A DNA stretch of 64,000 bases from Nepenthes gracilis (lineage: Eukaryota; Streptophyta; Magnoliopsida; Caryophyllales; Nepenthaceae): assembly GCA_033239525.1 (NCBI GenBank), contig BSYO01000006.1, positions 16,144,175 through 16,208,174 on the forward strand, read 5' to 3'. A program made the translations under genes and the position numbers. Within the stretch, counting starts at the first letter, position 1. Every line of letters begins with the position of its first letter. Shown here piece after piece: positions 32,352 to 44,249 of the stretch. The notes under the pieces were generated by a model. The model was given only the letters and a program-made list of their open reading frames with translations. It did no database searches and was not told the DNA's origin.

Positions 32352-33258
32352 TTATTAGCCCCCATATTGGGAGGTTTGAATTTTCAACCACGGATATATT
32401 TATTGATGGGACGCCATTTGTCATTTTCCTTGTTCATATCTTCTCTATGCTACGTTCTGATTAGCTATCTTGTCCATTCTAGCATGATTCTCTACAGATT
32501 TTGCTGGCATGCGAAATCTTTGACATTTAATGGCCTATTGATCATCCCGCTCACTATAAATGAAGGGGCTTATTGTGCCTTATAATACGCCTCGGTTTCA
32601 TCACTTGAGTGGCATGAGGGTTGGAGGTCGTCATGGAGCCTACGTCACCTACTATTGGGATCAGAGGGAGTTCATCTTTGACGTTCAAAGGCATTTCCCT
32701 AGGACGTACATAAAGTCTGCTTTGGTTACTCCTCTTCGCGTCTATCTTGGACCTAAGCCCATCTCCTTGATATTGTGGGGCGAGGCTTTCCTTTTGCTGT
32801 GCCTCCCCCTAGATAATGGCCTATCTTTGGAATGGGCTACTGTTTTGACTCCTAAAGAACTGTTATTCTTAGGAGTCATGTTTTACTACCTGTTGAGTAC
32901 ACGCTGGCCTCTCGCTCGGGCTCCTTTTGTTGCTCGCTTATCTCAGAGTTCATTACAGTCGAGTAGGGTTTTTGCAGTTGGATTGTCATTCCATGCATAT
33001 TCATTATTTGTTCTCTTTTTATTCTATGTTTGCCGTTGTAGGCTTTGTCTTTGTAAAAAAAAAAACAATGAATGGAACTACTAAGTATTCTTTTGCCCTC
33101 ATTGTTTGCCTCTTCCATTCTTTGAATGTCACTCTTTTTGTTGCTTGATGTTGTTAGACAAGGCCACTTGGGCAACTCGTAGTCTGACTTTGTGGAGGTT
33201 TCTAACTCATGGCGGTCCATCTTGGGCGACGGGTTGGATCATGGGTCGGTTAAATCAA

Positions 33259-33470
33259 CTTGACAATGGATTGGATTGTTGGCCTGGCAGTCTAGCTTAA
33301 TGCTAGACTGGATCATGGGCCAGCCAAACTAGCTCGACGCTAGACTGGATCATCGGCTTGACAGTCCAACTTGACGTCGACTGGATCGTGGGTAGCCCAA
33401 CCGGCTTGATGTCAGATTGGATCATGGCAAACCCAACCAGTTGGATGTTAGATTGGATCAAGGGCCTATC
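33259..33470 (+). repeat. 36-bp tandem repeat, copy 2
   Basis: This is the duplicate of the array at 23,814-24,032 with the same number of units. Individual units have diverged (for example GCTAGACTGGATCAT for GCCAGATTGGATCAT). Confidence 0.85.
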
Positions 33471-33808
33471 TGTTTGACTTTGAGTCCATCACAGCTGTGC
33501 ACCGTCAATTTTCCATTTATGGAAGTGAGATGTAGTAGCCTCGTAGCTCATGTCATCCTACCATTCGGCCTATCAAATCTACTAAATGTCAATCACTGGT
33601 GCAAGCCATCATTAATGGGGCTGACAGTTGATATGCCGAAGGTCTTCTATTAATGATGCTGGTGGCTGACATGGCTTGGGCCATCATTAAGGGTGCCAGT
33701 TGTTGCCCTGTCATAGTGCTTCGTGGAGCACGCATGTCACCTGCCATTAGTATGTGCATCTCCTCGGGACTCCACAATGGCGCCATTTTGGGGTTTCGAA
33801 TGGGAGTT

Positions 33809-33816
33809 TATATAAA
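33809..33816 (+). promoter_or_regulatory. TATA box of the antisense ORF of B, copy 2
   Basis: TATATAAA in the same context as copy 1, about 70 bases before the ATG at 33,887. Confidence 0.65.
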
Positions 33817-33886
33817 TGATGATCCTTTGTCATTCTCCTTGTTCTTCTTTCATGATTCAAATCCTCTTCACCCTGCCTTTTCTTCC

Positions 33887-35772
33887 ATGGCTCTTATTGT
33901 TGGTGTGATTCATTCGGTTCTCACCAGAGCCAATATCGCGGCTTTGTATATATAGTACAACATTCTGTATGTGATTCCAATTGGGGTGCCAGTGGAGTAT
34001 AATTGAGCTTGCTCTCATTTGAATGTGTTCATCACCATTTATGAGGCCCACCTAAGGAGTGGCGTTCGCTTCCCCCTTGCGTAGGAGTTGCAAGAAATTT
34101 TGTAAACCTTGGTGTTCCAATCGTAAGGTTTCACGCTAACGCTATGCCATGTTTGTACTATCTTTGCATCTTTCTCCGCCACCACGGGCGGACATTGAAT
34201 GTTGTGATTGTGAAAGTGGTCTTCCGATTTTGTCAGAATGCATATTCGATTTCACTATCCCCTCAGGATTTACAAATAAGTAAGGGGATCCCTAACTCCG
34301 TGAAGAATTAGAAGGATCGGTTCTTCTTCATGAAGGTCCTTCCAACTGGGTCATCCCAATGAGTGGGGCAACGTGTCTGCATCCTTCATCAACAAAGTTT
34401 CACGTTAGGAGGACTCAGCAAGGCTGCTGACAGAGTTGGTCAGAGTAAATACTAGTTTATTCAATAAGAAGGACAACCTATTATCTTATGAGTGGGAGTC
34501 TCTGGGAGCGAGAGTGACCGCTCCGCTGTTGGCTCGGCCCAAAAGGAAAGTTGTATCGCTACACATTGGGGGCTCCCCTAAGAGCGCGTCTCAGTGGCAG
34601 GATGCTTCATTGAGCTCAGCTTCCTCTTCCACCACGCTAAGTCTTCCCATGGTGAAGAGGATGCAAGGGGTCGGTGAGCTATCTAGGGGTCTGCTTGTTA
34701 CCCCGTCTTCTTTAGTTGATCGTGTCTTGGAGGAGGGTACCTATACGGGCGATGAGCCCCCTAACCTTCCTGTCGGAGCCCCCTGCGATCTAGTAGTTGA
34801 GAAGTTGATCGAGCCGGTTTGCTTAACTACTCTGGTTGAGCATGGGGTCCTAGTCCCTACGACCGTATTGCCTAAGGAGTCCATATCGGGCCCCTCTATA
34901 GCTTTGGTTGAGAGAGTGTCGACAGTGAGCAACTGCCAAGGGCTCAGGGGACGGACGACGCATAGGTGGTGGCACCCATGGAGGCTTCCCGTTTAGAGGT
35001 TCCAGCATCCGGGTCCCCTGAGGATCTTGCAGCTCCTGCGCCGCATTCAACCTTTGAGGCGCCTCCTGTTTGATTTGGGATCCAAGGTTCCTCTGAGTAT
35101 CGCTGTTGAGGAAATACGTTACAATGATGTATGTTTCAGATAACTTTTCAGTTTGAGAATGGCCTGCCTTAATTTCTTTCTCCTTGTCTTTTCGCAAGAT
35201 AATAAGATGATGTAAATTTTGTTGACATGTTTGTGCCAGCGATCATCAAGAATTCGCATGCTGGATAGAGAAGTCCAACATCTGAATCAGACGCACGTTG
35301 ACCCAATCATGCTTGAGGAGATGCAGGGCAAACTGAATGTTGCCCAAGGCCCAACAGTGCCGAGAACAGTTTGCCAACCTCACCCTCAAACTGTTTGAGC
35401 TCTAAGAGTGTTCCAAGGAGCTCAGGGGTGATCAACAAAGGCTTAGGGATGCACTGCAAGCTTTCGAGCAGCATCTTGTGGATCTTTGAATGGAGAATGT
35501 CTAGCTGGGAGCCAAGCTGAGGAGTCCATTTAGTTTGGATGAGGTGGGTCAAGCCCTGGGTGCTAGATATTTAGAAGGCATCCGCCTTTGCCAACAGATC
35601 GCTTCCTTGGTTGATCTGAATTTTTCTGTTTGCTTTTTTGAACCAAGGAATGATGGTGCTCGTCACTGGTCTAACTTGACGGATTTCTCTAACACGAGGG
35701 AACCTTCATCACGCCCGTCGAGAAGCCTCCAGCCACAGAGTAGCCATCACTTAGGGTTGTTGGCCAGATGAC
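33887..35772 (+). pseudogene. Antisense ORF of element B, copy 2
   Basis: This is the duplicate of 24,443-26,291, starting MALIVGVIHSVLTRANIAAL. An in-frame TAG appears at about 33,953 where copy 1 has CAG, so it is shorter at the front. A longer open stretch (34,436-34,996) joins pieces that are separate in copy 1. The intron donor GTATGT near 35,130 is kept, while the acceptor changed from CGCAG to CGCAAG. At the C-terminus the stop TAG became CAG, which adds about 12 codons after SLQP. Copies 1 and 2 thus carry different lesions in the same gene. Confidence 0.75.
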
Positions 35773-36419
35773 GCCTTTCTTATTTTTATTGTGTTAGTAT
35801 ACTTGTATATTCTCGCTATGCAATGAATCAATGAAGCTTTTCCTAATTGTTGCTACTAGAGTTTTTGTATTTATATGGAATTTTATTTTTGATGTATCAT
35901 TACTTGCTAACTAAGCATTATTGTCGTAGTTGTTGAGTTTTGACGAAGTCAAGGTCGTTGTTCACATGTTACATGGGGGCTTGTCCCTTCAGGGGACATC
36001 ATTGTCCCCACGTGTCTAATCTTAGTTTGCAGGCCATGGTTGACTGATGGTGCTCGTCCTTGTTCGTGGGAGTCATCGCAAATATGCTAAGGAGCCCCCT
36101 AAGGTTTAAGTGTTTGACCACACATGGGCTACTCGGAGCAGATCCGAGGTTCAAATTTGATCATGTATGGGCCACTCGATTGCTAGACCGAGGTTCTTTA
36201 ACCAGTTTGTAGGTTGAGCGGTAGGAGGGGAGAAACCCACATGACTTAGGGCAGTCTAGGCCATTCAATTTTATATAATTTCATGCAAGTATTTATATGA
36301 ACAAGCAAATAATAATAAACAAAAGCTGTAATAAACGAGTAATTATTTTATTAATTTAAACGTGGTACATCTTACAAGCACGCTCTGAGATGCATGCTAG
36401 ACCTACCTAGACTTGGCAA
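35773..36419. other. Spacer between antisense ORF and integrase of B, copy 2
   Basis: Colinear with 26,292-26,939, with about two GGGC(C/T)-landmark units near 36,125-36,200 and otherwise AT-rich DNA. Confidence 0.5.
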
Positions 36420-37480
36420 GAGGCTACTAGTAGTACTTCTTGAGATGACAGTGTTTCACGTTCTTAGGACCAATTTGCCATTCTTGAGAGGAATGGGCAT
36501 TTCCAATTTGGGGAGAGCTTATTTCTGTTGGTGTTCTTATCGGTGGCATCTATACTCTGTATAACTAGGTTTCCGACCTCAAATTGGCGTGCTTTCACCC
36601 TCTTATTGTAGTATCGGACGATCTTCCACTGATAGGCCACCGTGTATACTTGGCTGCCTCTTAGGCTTCTTCGAATAGATCGAGATGCTCTTTGAGCCGC
36701 TAGAAATTACTGAGTAGATCGAAACCCTCAACCCAAAGGCTGGGCAGCACGATTTCCATTAAGATGACTACTTCAATCCCACAGCATAGATTGAAGGGCG
36801 TCTTGCGGGTTGGTTCCTTTAGCGTTATTCGGTTTGACCATAACACAGATGGCAACTCGTCCACCCAGGGCTCCAAGTGTCTTCTGGCTTGGTCTTCAAC
36901 ACAGTAGTAGGATTCAGTTAGTGACCTCACTTGTCTGCTCACTTGCGGATAGGTGACAGAGGTATGGACCAGTAAGATTTCCAAACTTGTACAATACTTG
37001 GTGAAGCACTTATTAATGAACTAAGTTTCGTTGTCAGTTAATATGACCTCAGGAACCCTGAATCTACAAATGATGCTTTGCCAAACAAACTCCACCATAT
37101 TTTGTTCAGTGATCCGAGCCAGCACAGAAGCTTTAACCCACTTTGTAAAGTAGTTTATGCTGACAATAATGAACTTTCTCTGTCCAGATGTGATGGGAAA
37201 GGGTCGAGAATGTTGAGTCCCCATTGCATGAACAGTCATGGGGCCTGAAGGGTCCTCAGTTCTGTGGGTGATTGATGGGACATGTTGCCGTGGACAGGCA
37301 ATTCTCAAACTTTTTCAAGAAGTCCGCGGTGTCTTTCTTCATCGTTAGTCAATAGTAACCTTGGTGCATTATTTTGAAAACAAGATTCTTACCTCCGATA
37401 AGTGACCCACATATTCTAAGATGGACCTCACTCAGTGCATAGTTGGCTTCCTCCGGTGTGAGACACCGCAAGTGCAGGGT
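36420..37480 (-). pseudogene. Integrase of element B, copy 2
   Basis: Reading leftward, the core shows KFIIVSINYFTKWVKASV, IICRFRVPEVILTDNET (second catalytic Asp) and, further on, HLEPWVDELPSVLWSNRITL. The HHCC finger near 37,400-37,480 is degraded. Stops break it into several frames. The duplication endpoint (37,044) lies inside this domain, just after the VILTDNE segment. Confidence 0.83.
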
Positions 37481-37639
37481 GGAGTACCCTCACCGGTACA
37501 ACCTCCCATCCATGATGGTATACCAACTTGCCGTCTTTTTCACATGCTTGGTGTCCTCTTTGTTCTCCAGCAAGAAACCATCGATGATGTATAGGGAGAC
37601 ATCCAACTTTCGTCACCGGAGACTTGTAGTGCTCCTTAC

Positions 37640-38450
37640 GTGGATTCTTCTATACTTGGAGATGTCAAAACTTCACACCTATTTCTCGGATACTGTTTCA
37701 GGTTTTTGGTCGCCACAGCTATCGCCAGCTGGTCGGCCATCCAATTGTCTATTCTTGGAATGTGTACTATCTCGATCTTATCAAAGTTCTAGGCTATACT
37801 CCTTACTTTAGAAAGGTACTTCACGAGTTGTGAGCTTGACACCTCAGAGCTCCCGCAAATTTGGTTGACGATTAGTTTCAAGTCATAATAGACAATCAAG
37901 TGTATCATCGAGGACTCTTTCACCAATCGAAGTCTAGCAAGATGGGATTCATATTTGGTGATATTGTTGGTGGCCGGGCATCTAAGTTTTAACTAGTAGC
38001 TTATCTCTAACCCATTGGGAGTCCTTAAGACCACTTTGTCCCACTGCTAGATTGTGTCGATGATTGGTTGACGTGCAATATCCAGACTGGGGTCATCTAT
38101 GATTGACAAGCGTCTTCACTAACAACCTAGGCATCCAGAGTAGGGGTCATAGTTTCAATTATGAAGTCCACTAGCGCTTGGCCTTTTATGGCTGACCTTG
38201 GCTTGTACTTTATTTCAATTTTATGGTCCATTTGACCAACTATCCAGACATAACGGGTATCTGTAGGATTTCTTTCAAGGGTTGATCGGTCATGACAACA
38301 ATTTTATGAGCTTGGAAGTAGGGCCACAATTTCCTGGCTGAATAAACGAGCGCTAGTGCAATCTTTTTGACATGAGTGTAATGAGTCTCAGCGCCTGCCA
38401 AAATATTATTGATGTAATAGATCGACCATTGCATATCAGATTACTATCGG
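37640..38450 (-). pseudogene. Two RNase H domains of element B
   Basis: The gypsy RNase H (about 38,450-38,220) reads YYINNILAGAETHYT, then ALALVYSARKLWPYFQAHKI and DQPLKEILQ. The archaeal-type domain lies to the left (about 38,130-37,650) and is more degraded. Having both domains, as in A, places B in the Tat lineage. Confidence 0.72.
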
Positions 38451-38469
38451 ATCAAGACCGAGCTTAGCG

Positions 38470-39300
38470 CCACCTTCAAAACTGTTAGGTACAAGTACAG
38501 TTCCTCACTTTCTTTCAGTTATGTTAAGAGAGGAGGATTGGCTAAATACTCCTTCAGCTTTTGGAAAGTAACCTGATAGTCGGTCGTCCATTTGAAACTA
38601 TTTGTCTTCGTCCCTCTCACAACCTTGAAGAAGGGGAGGTACTTTTTTGCGGATTTTGCTAAAAAATGGGAGAGTGTCACAAGTCTCTCGGTGAGCCTCT
38701 AAACGTTCTTCATAGTCTGTGGTGGGCTCATATCCATGATTGCCTTTATCTTCTTGGGGTTGGCCTCAATCCCTCACTTAAAGATGATAAAGCTCAAGAA
38801 TTTTTTGAAAGATATTTCGAAAATGCACTTGGCTAATTTTAATTTCATCTGGTGCATCTGGAGTATTTCGAAGGCCTTGCTAAGGTCAGTGATATGGTTG
38901 TCGGTGGTTTTGTTTTTGATGAACATGTCATCTATGTACACTTTCATATTCTGACTGATCTGAGTTTCAATATTTTATTCACGAGTCATTGGTACGTGGT
39001 GCCCGCAATCTTTGGACCAAAGGATATAACCTTATAGCAATACGTTCCCTGATCGGTCATGAAGGAGGTATGCTCATCATCCTTGGGATTCATCTGAATT
39101 TAGTTGTACGCGTCCATGAAACTCAGCAGTTCATACCTAGATGTGGAGTCCACCACCAGGTTGATCTTGGGTATCGGGAAGCTATCCTTCGGGCATGCCT
39201 TATTCACATTGGTAAAGTCGACGCACGTCTACCACCTCCCATCGTCCTTTTTAATAAGGACCATGTTAGATAGTCAATTCGCATACTAGACTTCTCTGAT
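38470..39300 (-). pseudogene. Reverse transcriptase of element B
   Basis: The catalytic box reads KVYIDDMFIK at about 38,950-38,915 (YIDD, both aspartates kept). Upstream are segments matching the palm of gypsy RT, with the counterpart of N.DDEHTSFMT near 39,080. Frame changes and stops are frequent. Confidence 0.8.
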
Positions 39301-39589
39301 GGAGCCGGCATGGAGCAACTTCTTCACTTCCTCTTAGATAGTAATTAGCTTTTCGATGGAATGATTTCTCCGCTTTTACCTAATAGACTTATGACTTAAA
39401 TCGAGATTCAACTATTGGACCATTACTCCGATTGGGATCTCTGGCATGTCGGCAGGGGCCCATATGAAAACCTTTGAGTTCTGCTGGAGGAAGGTAATTA
39501 GTTGATCGTGGAGGAGTTCAGTAAGTGTGCCCTTGATTTGTATGCATTTGTCTGGATCACTAGGGTCTAGAAGGATCTGGTCAGTTGTC

Positions 39590-40080
39590 TCACCGGATTG
39601 AGCTTGCTACAGGAGTCCTCATCTCGATGATCAAAGTCCTCAATCGGTCGGTTTGTAGCTGCTTGAGTACTTGGGATAGGTAACATGTCCGGCTGATCAT
39701 TTGGTCGCCCAGGACTTCTCTGATGCTACATGCTGTCAGAAATTTTATCTTTAGATCTGGGACCAACGTCGCTGCCCTGAATGTCGATAGGCAAGGTTGA
39801 CTAAGGATATCATTATAAACCGAAGGCAAGTCAACCACTAGGAACGTGAGCATGTGGGACGCCATTCAAGGGTTACATTCCTAAGGTAACCTCCAGTTAG
39901 ATAGTTCCTTGGATGGGCACCGACTCGTTGTCCAGTTTGTAAGGGGGTCCTTTGACCATTTTTAATTGACTCTATTTTAGTCCCAACTTAAAATAAGTAT
40001 CAAGGTAAAGCAAATTGCATAAATTTTTGTTATCTATAAAAAATCGTTTTAGCTTATAATTGATTGTACCATCTGATACG
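39590..40080 (-). pseudogene. Aspartic protease of element B, active site degraded
   Basis: Two open pieces, 40,247-39,972 and 39,865-39,590, cover the domain. The active site reads FIDNKNLCNLLYLDTYFKLG: the Asp is kept but the following Gly-Ser-Ser is Lys-Asn-Leu, which should abolish activity. The C-terminal part reads LTFLVVDLPSVYNDILSQ, then KIKFLTACSIREVLGDQM. Confidence 0.78.
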
Positions 40081-40399
40081 AGTATGGATACAACCAGAGA
40101 GTTAGAATGGGAAGTCATTATATGCGCCATATCTTTTTTACTAAAACTAATAATATCATCCCTAATCCCTACCCTCGGCTTCTTGTTGCCAATAGCTATC
40201 TCCAAATGGTCTGCCGAGTGGCTTTTGGATGGTCTAGTGGCTACCATATTGACTACTCCAATCGCGACTCAATTTTTCGGTTGTTGCTGCTCCTACCCTT
40301 CTCTACCTGCCCCGTCAGGGGCTTGTCTTGGGTTTTGTAGTAACTTGGTCAGGTGTCCCCTCCGGATAAGGTTCTCAATCTCTCTCTATAGTGTCCAGC

Positions 40400-41337
40400 A
40401 ATCTTCAGTGTTGTGACTTAGAGATCCATGGTATTAGCAAAATTTCATCTGTTCACCTCCCTCCGAGTTCTTTGTCGATTTTGGCTATTTTCATCCCGAA
40501 ATTTGTATGAGAATATTGGTTTGGGAATCATTTAGAGGAGTTAGGTTCAAAAGCCTGTTCTCCCTTTGCACTCCCAATTCTAGTTGAGGCTGCTTCCTTG
40601 AGCCCTGGGGGCTGGTATAGTTTTTGCTTCTCTTCCTTCCATTCATCAACATTTGGTAGAAGTGGTTCCCGTGCTCTAGTTATTTTTCCTCGTTAGTCTC
40701 CTCAACTGCCATGTAAGCATGGGCGATGGCTTCAGCCTCATGGAAAGTCTGGGGGTCCTTATGTGCCAGATACTTGAAGAACTCGCTCGACTCCGGGATT
40801 GATATAAAGGTACTCAATTTCACTTCATCAATGGCCAAGGTATCCGCCGGGCCTTTGTAGTGAATCAGGCCAAAAAAAATTTTTGACTTTTGCTTGGCCC
40901 CTGTTTGATATGGGCGAAGTGCCAATGTTACTTCTCCTCCCCACAGTTGGAGGCCAACTGTGATAGGAAGCTATCCGCAAGTTCCTAAAACATCCTAATC
41001 AAGTTGGGATGTAGACGGAAGAACTAGATCCGGGCATCCTTTTTGAGGCTTAGTTGGACATAGAAGCATGCAGCATCCCCGCCCAAGCCATAGAAGCTTA
41101 GGAGAGTACGGAAGTGGTTAAAATAGTCCACTAGATTGATGCTTCCGTCATAAGGCTCCACGGTTGGCATCTTGAATTTGTAGGAAAGTGGTTGTGTTTG
41201 AATCTCCATTGTGAATGGCAATCTCCTCAAATTTGCAAAGTGTTTGTTGGCATCCCCCTCGAACACATGCTGCCATATTTTTTTACTCATTCCTTCACTC
41301 AAAGAGAGAATACAGCCCTTTTTGTATTGAGGTAGGT
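40400..41337 (-). pseudogene. Gag of element B, N-terminus lost
   Basis: Pieces match the Tat gag core, with FKMPTVEPYDGSINLVDYFN followed by HFRTLLSFYGLGGDAAC (41,200-41,050) and FFKYLAHKDPQTFHEAEAIA (40,800-40,700). The N-terminal part stops at 41,337, where LTR-like DNA begins; an apparent start at 41,350 lies in that foreign DNA. The C-terminal zinc-knuckle region near 40,400 is degraded. Confidence 0.78.
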
Positions 41338-42606
41338 TGTAAGGTACCAATTTTTAAAACATAGTAAATATGGACAATTAAGTTAATATAAGTTGACCGA
41401 GGTCTAAGGACACGGGAGAAACAGAATTCAAGGGCTGAAGAACCGAAATTGGCGAAATTGGGAATTGGCATTATAAATCGTGAAATGTTAATCCGTGAAT
41501 AAGATTTTAAGTTTTAAATTATGATAATCTTGACTTATTAAGCTATTATAATCAAAATTAGAATTCAAGGACGTGAAATATTGGGTTAGAAGGATCGAAA
41601 CGGGTTTCGAACGGTGAAAACGCATAACTGGTTTGCTACAGGCTTGACGTAGGCCTGACCCGGGCCCACCGTGGGCTCTAGTGCCCAGCGAGCGCTGATT
41701 CCAGGGTAGGCACACCGTTGCGCACCATGGACAGTGCTTAAGCACCAGTACGCATAAAAGTCGCATAAGGGCTTTTATAATCATTGGCATGCGGGATTTG
41801 GGGCATTGGGGTTCTAGTAGAGAGAGAGAGGGAGAGAGAGGGCGCGGAGAAGATAGAAGGGAGAGAGAGGGTGCGAAGGCTCTCGAGTTTGATTTCAGCT
41901 TTGAGTTAGTTGGAGAAATCATAGATTGGATCAAGGCAAGTATATCCATACCTTTCTCTTCCTTTCTTTGTGATTTTTATTCGATCCCCTTTGGATATTA
42001 TTATCCCGATATCCAACTGATACATGTAGATGTGATACCAATAACTTAATTATACATATATGTGAATTCCATGTCCAAATTTATAGAAATTGACCGGCTT
42101 TTGTATTAAAGCCCTAACTTACATTCGTGAAACCCTAACCCCGTATCTGGGTAGTTTCGGGCCCTGATTTTTGGGACTTTTGTATGAATTAGGAGTAGAA
42201 TACTATTGCCTATATCCCATGTAAATTAATTTATCAATTGGATATCCGATTTGGTGGATTTATGTGAGTTTTCGTTCATAAAACCCTAAACCCGCACCCG
42301 GACCTCGTTTGAGTATATATTTCAAAATTATTGCATAAATTGGCTTAAGATTATGTTTACCCATGTCTTGGATTTGTTAATTTACCCGTTGGATGTCCGA
42401 AATTTCATAAATTAACTAATATGCGCAACGTGCACTGTTCACCCGAGCCCTTCGGTAAGTTTTGCATAAATTCCATATCATTTAATTAATAATTAAATTG
42501 TATATATATTTGCATATATTTAACTGTGTAATCCGAAAAATGTTGTTGCTAAGTAATCATAAAGATAATCGTTATCCGGAAGCCCTAAAGTCAAATTGGG
42601 CTTACA
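41338..42606. mobile_element. LTR-like block, TGTAAG...CTTACA
   Basis: This 1,269-bp block begins TGTAAGGTACC and ends GGGCTTACA, so its ends form a 6-bp inverted repeat with TG...CA. It contains TTTTATAATC followed by a GA-rich leader (41,775-41,880), which would fit a plus-strand LTR promoter. It abruptly ends the gag of B. The flanks TAGGT and GTGGT are not a clean target duplication, so it may be a solo LTR with a changed flank or one LTR of a rearranged element. Confidence 0.5.
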
Positions 42607-43179
42607 GTGGTAAAAATTTTCACCTTTCCTATATTATATGATGCTTATGCATAAAAGTAAGTCATGAGAAGATTTAAATTTGAAAGAAAGATGAAATCGT
42701 GCAAGTAATTGGAGGAAAAATCTACAATTGGATACATGATTGATTTGTTCTCCTGGATGGAGAAGATTGTGAAAGAAATATTGGTGGACTTTCTCTCAAA
42801 TGAATAAAAAATCATGAAATTAGGACCATAGATTATATTACGGATGGGTAGTATCTCCTGACATGCCGTTGAATCATAGTAGAGACTCAAGGATTGCACT
42901 AGTTGCGTGTCTTGGTTACTTGTTGGAGCGGGTGATATCCTTAACAAACTTTAGGATATTATTGTAGAAGAACAATGATCGTCTCTGGACCGTAGGAGGT
43001 TAGGGTAGTGTCTTTATTGGCCCTGTATGACCGAGTGATAGGCATACCACATCCGAAACTTATTTTTCCCCATATGCATTAAGCTTAATTTCAATTACAT
43101 TATCTTAGTTACTCTTAATTACGATGTTTAAAAATCGATACCTTACACATTTAATCAGATTCAACCTCCTCTTGTTTGT

Positions 43180-44240
43180 CTCTCTTTATGAGAGCAACAA
43201 GCCAACAGTTTGGGTAATCTAAAGTAATGTGGCCAATTCTCAACATTTAAAACATCTAGTAGAAATTATTATCGGTTTAGATTGAGCAGAATTTAGAGCT
43301 ACTTGGTTCACTGAGTTGTTGTTGAGCAATTGGGGCCTTGATTGGTTGAGGGACCTCTCGGTAGAGTTGGTTTGGCCAAGCACTGAGCGGTTAGGTTGTT
43401 GAGGTTGGTTGGTCGAGGGGCCTCTAGATGGACTAGTTTAGCCTAACACCTTCTGATTGCCCTTCTAGTTATTTTTTTACTTTTATGGCCAACCTTTGAA
43501 TATCTTTGAGGGTCTAATATGGTTATAAATTCACCACATTTCAAATCTGCCCACCAAGGTATCAAGTAATAGATAATTCTACAAGTTTCCACATCTCGTA
43601 ATATACATTGAATTGCTAGAAATTGCAAGTATACTCCTCAACCATTAAATTTCACTAGTAGCTGTTATGTAGTTTTAGAAATAAGCTTTAACTGAAATTT
43701 ACTGGCAAAAATTTCTTTTTTAGTTCTTTTTTTTATATTTAAATGTTGCTCTTTCCTTCCAAGTTCATCTTTTTCACAGGTTCTTTCACTATATGGAAGC
43801 ATGTTTCTTTATTTTGATGGCTATAGATTTTATCCTTACTAGATTCGTCACTTCTTTGAACTCAAAAATATGTTCGACAATATTTATCCGATCGATAAAA
43901 TCATCAGGTTGGAGTTTTTCTTTAATTTTAGGAATCTCAATCTTATAACTTTGTGATTCTTGATAATATTAGAATTTTCTTTGAGGACAAGGGGTGATTA
44001 TATTTTCCTCCACGACAACCAAATGACAATCGCCATGGAAAGGGCTATCATCTTCACTAACTGATCCAAATTCACGCTCTCAGGATATTCTAGGTTGCCC
44101 ATGAGCCTCCATGTGCTCGAGATATTATTACAATTGTTGGATTTGCCTCCTTAATTCAGATATTTTAATATCACATAGGTCGTGTTTTCTTTTTGTGGGC
44201 TCTAAGATATTGCTCCGTCTTTCTATCCCATAACCCATTA
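43180..44240 (-). pseudogene. Gag relic of another Ty3/gypsy element
   Basis: Reading leftward from about 44,240, the region near 43,650-43,450 reads YSCNF.QFNVYYEMWKLVEL, then YLGGQI.NVVNL and TLKDIQRLAIKVKK, matching the plant gypsy gag core (YT..F..L......E......FLGGL...I...V......TL.....LA..VE). Near 43,255-43,205 a zinc knuckle is seen as RCFKC followed, after a one-base frame change, by GHITLDYPN. It is not part of B. Neighbouring pol is not found. Confidence 0.65.
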
Positions 44241-44249
44241 TAACTTTTA

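Larger units (their letters stand above)
27633..37044. repeat. Tandem duplication, unit 2
   Basis: This 9.4-kb unit is colinear with unit 1. It differs by a roughly 245-bp deletion in the host interval (present in unit 1 at about 20,957-21,200), a roughly 39-bp deletion near 36,480, and about 72 bp of the B LTR that unit 1 has lost. The similarity stops exactly at 37,044, where element B continues to the right. Confidence 0.93.
31668..41337 (-). mobile_element. Tat-lineage gypsy element B, copy 2, 5' end missing
   Basis: Minus-strand element with 3' LTR (31,668-32,351), opposite-strand ORF, integrase, two RNase H domains, RT, protease and most of gag. The gag is cut at 41,337 by an LTR-like block, and no 5' LTR or primer site is found. 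The domain order equals that of element A, but the sequences differ enough to be another family of the same lineage. The part left of 37,044 is also present in unit 1. Confidence 0.85.

Noticed and set aside
41488..41949. 153-codon minus-strand ORF in the LTR-like block
   Set aside because: It covers GA-rich low-complexity sequence of the block and matches no protein family I know.
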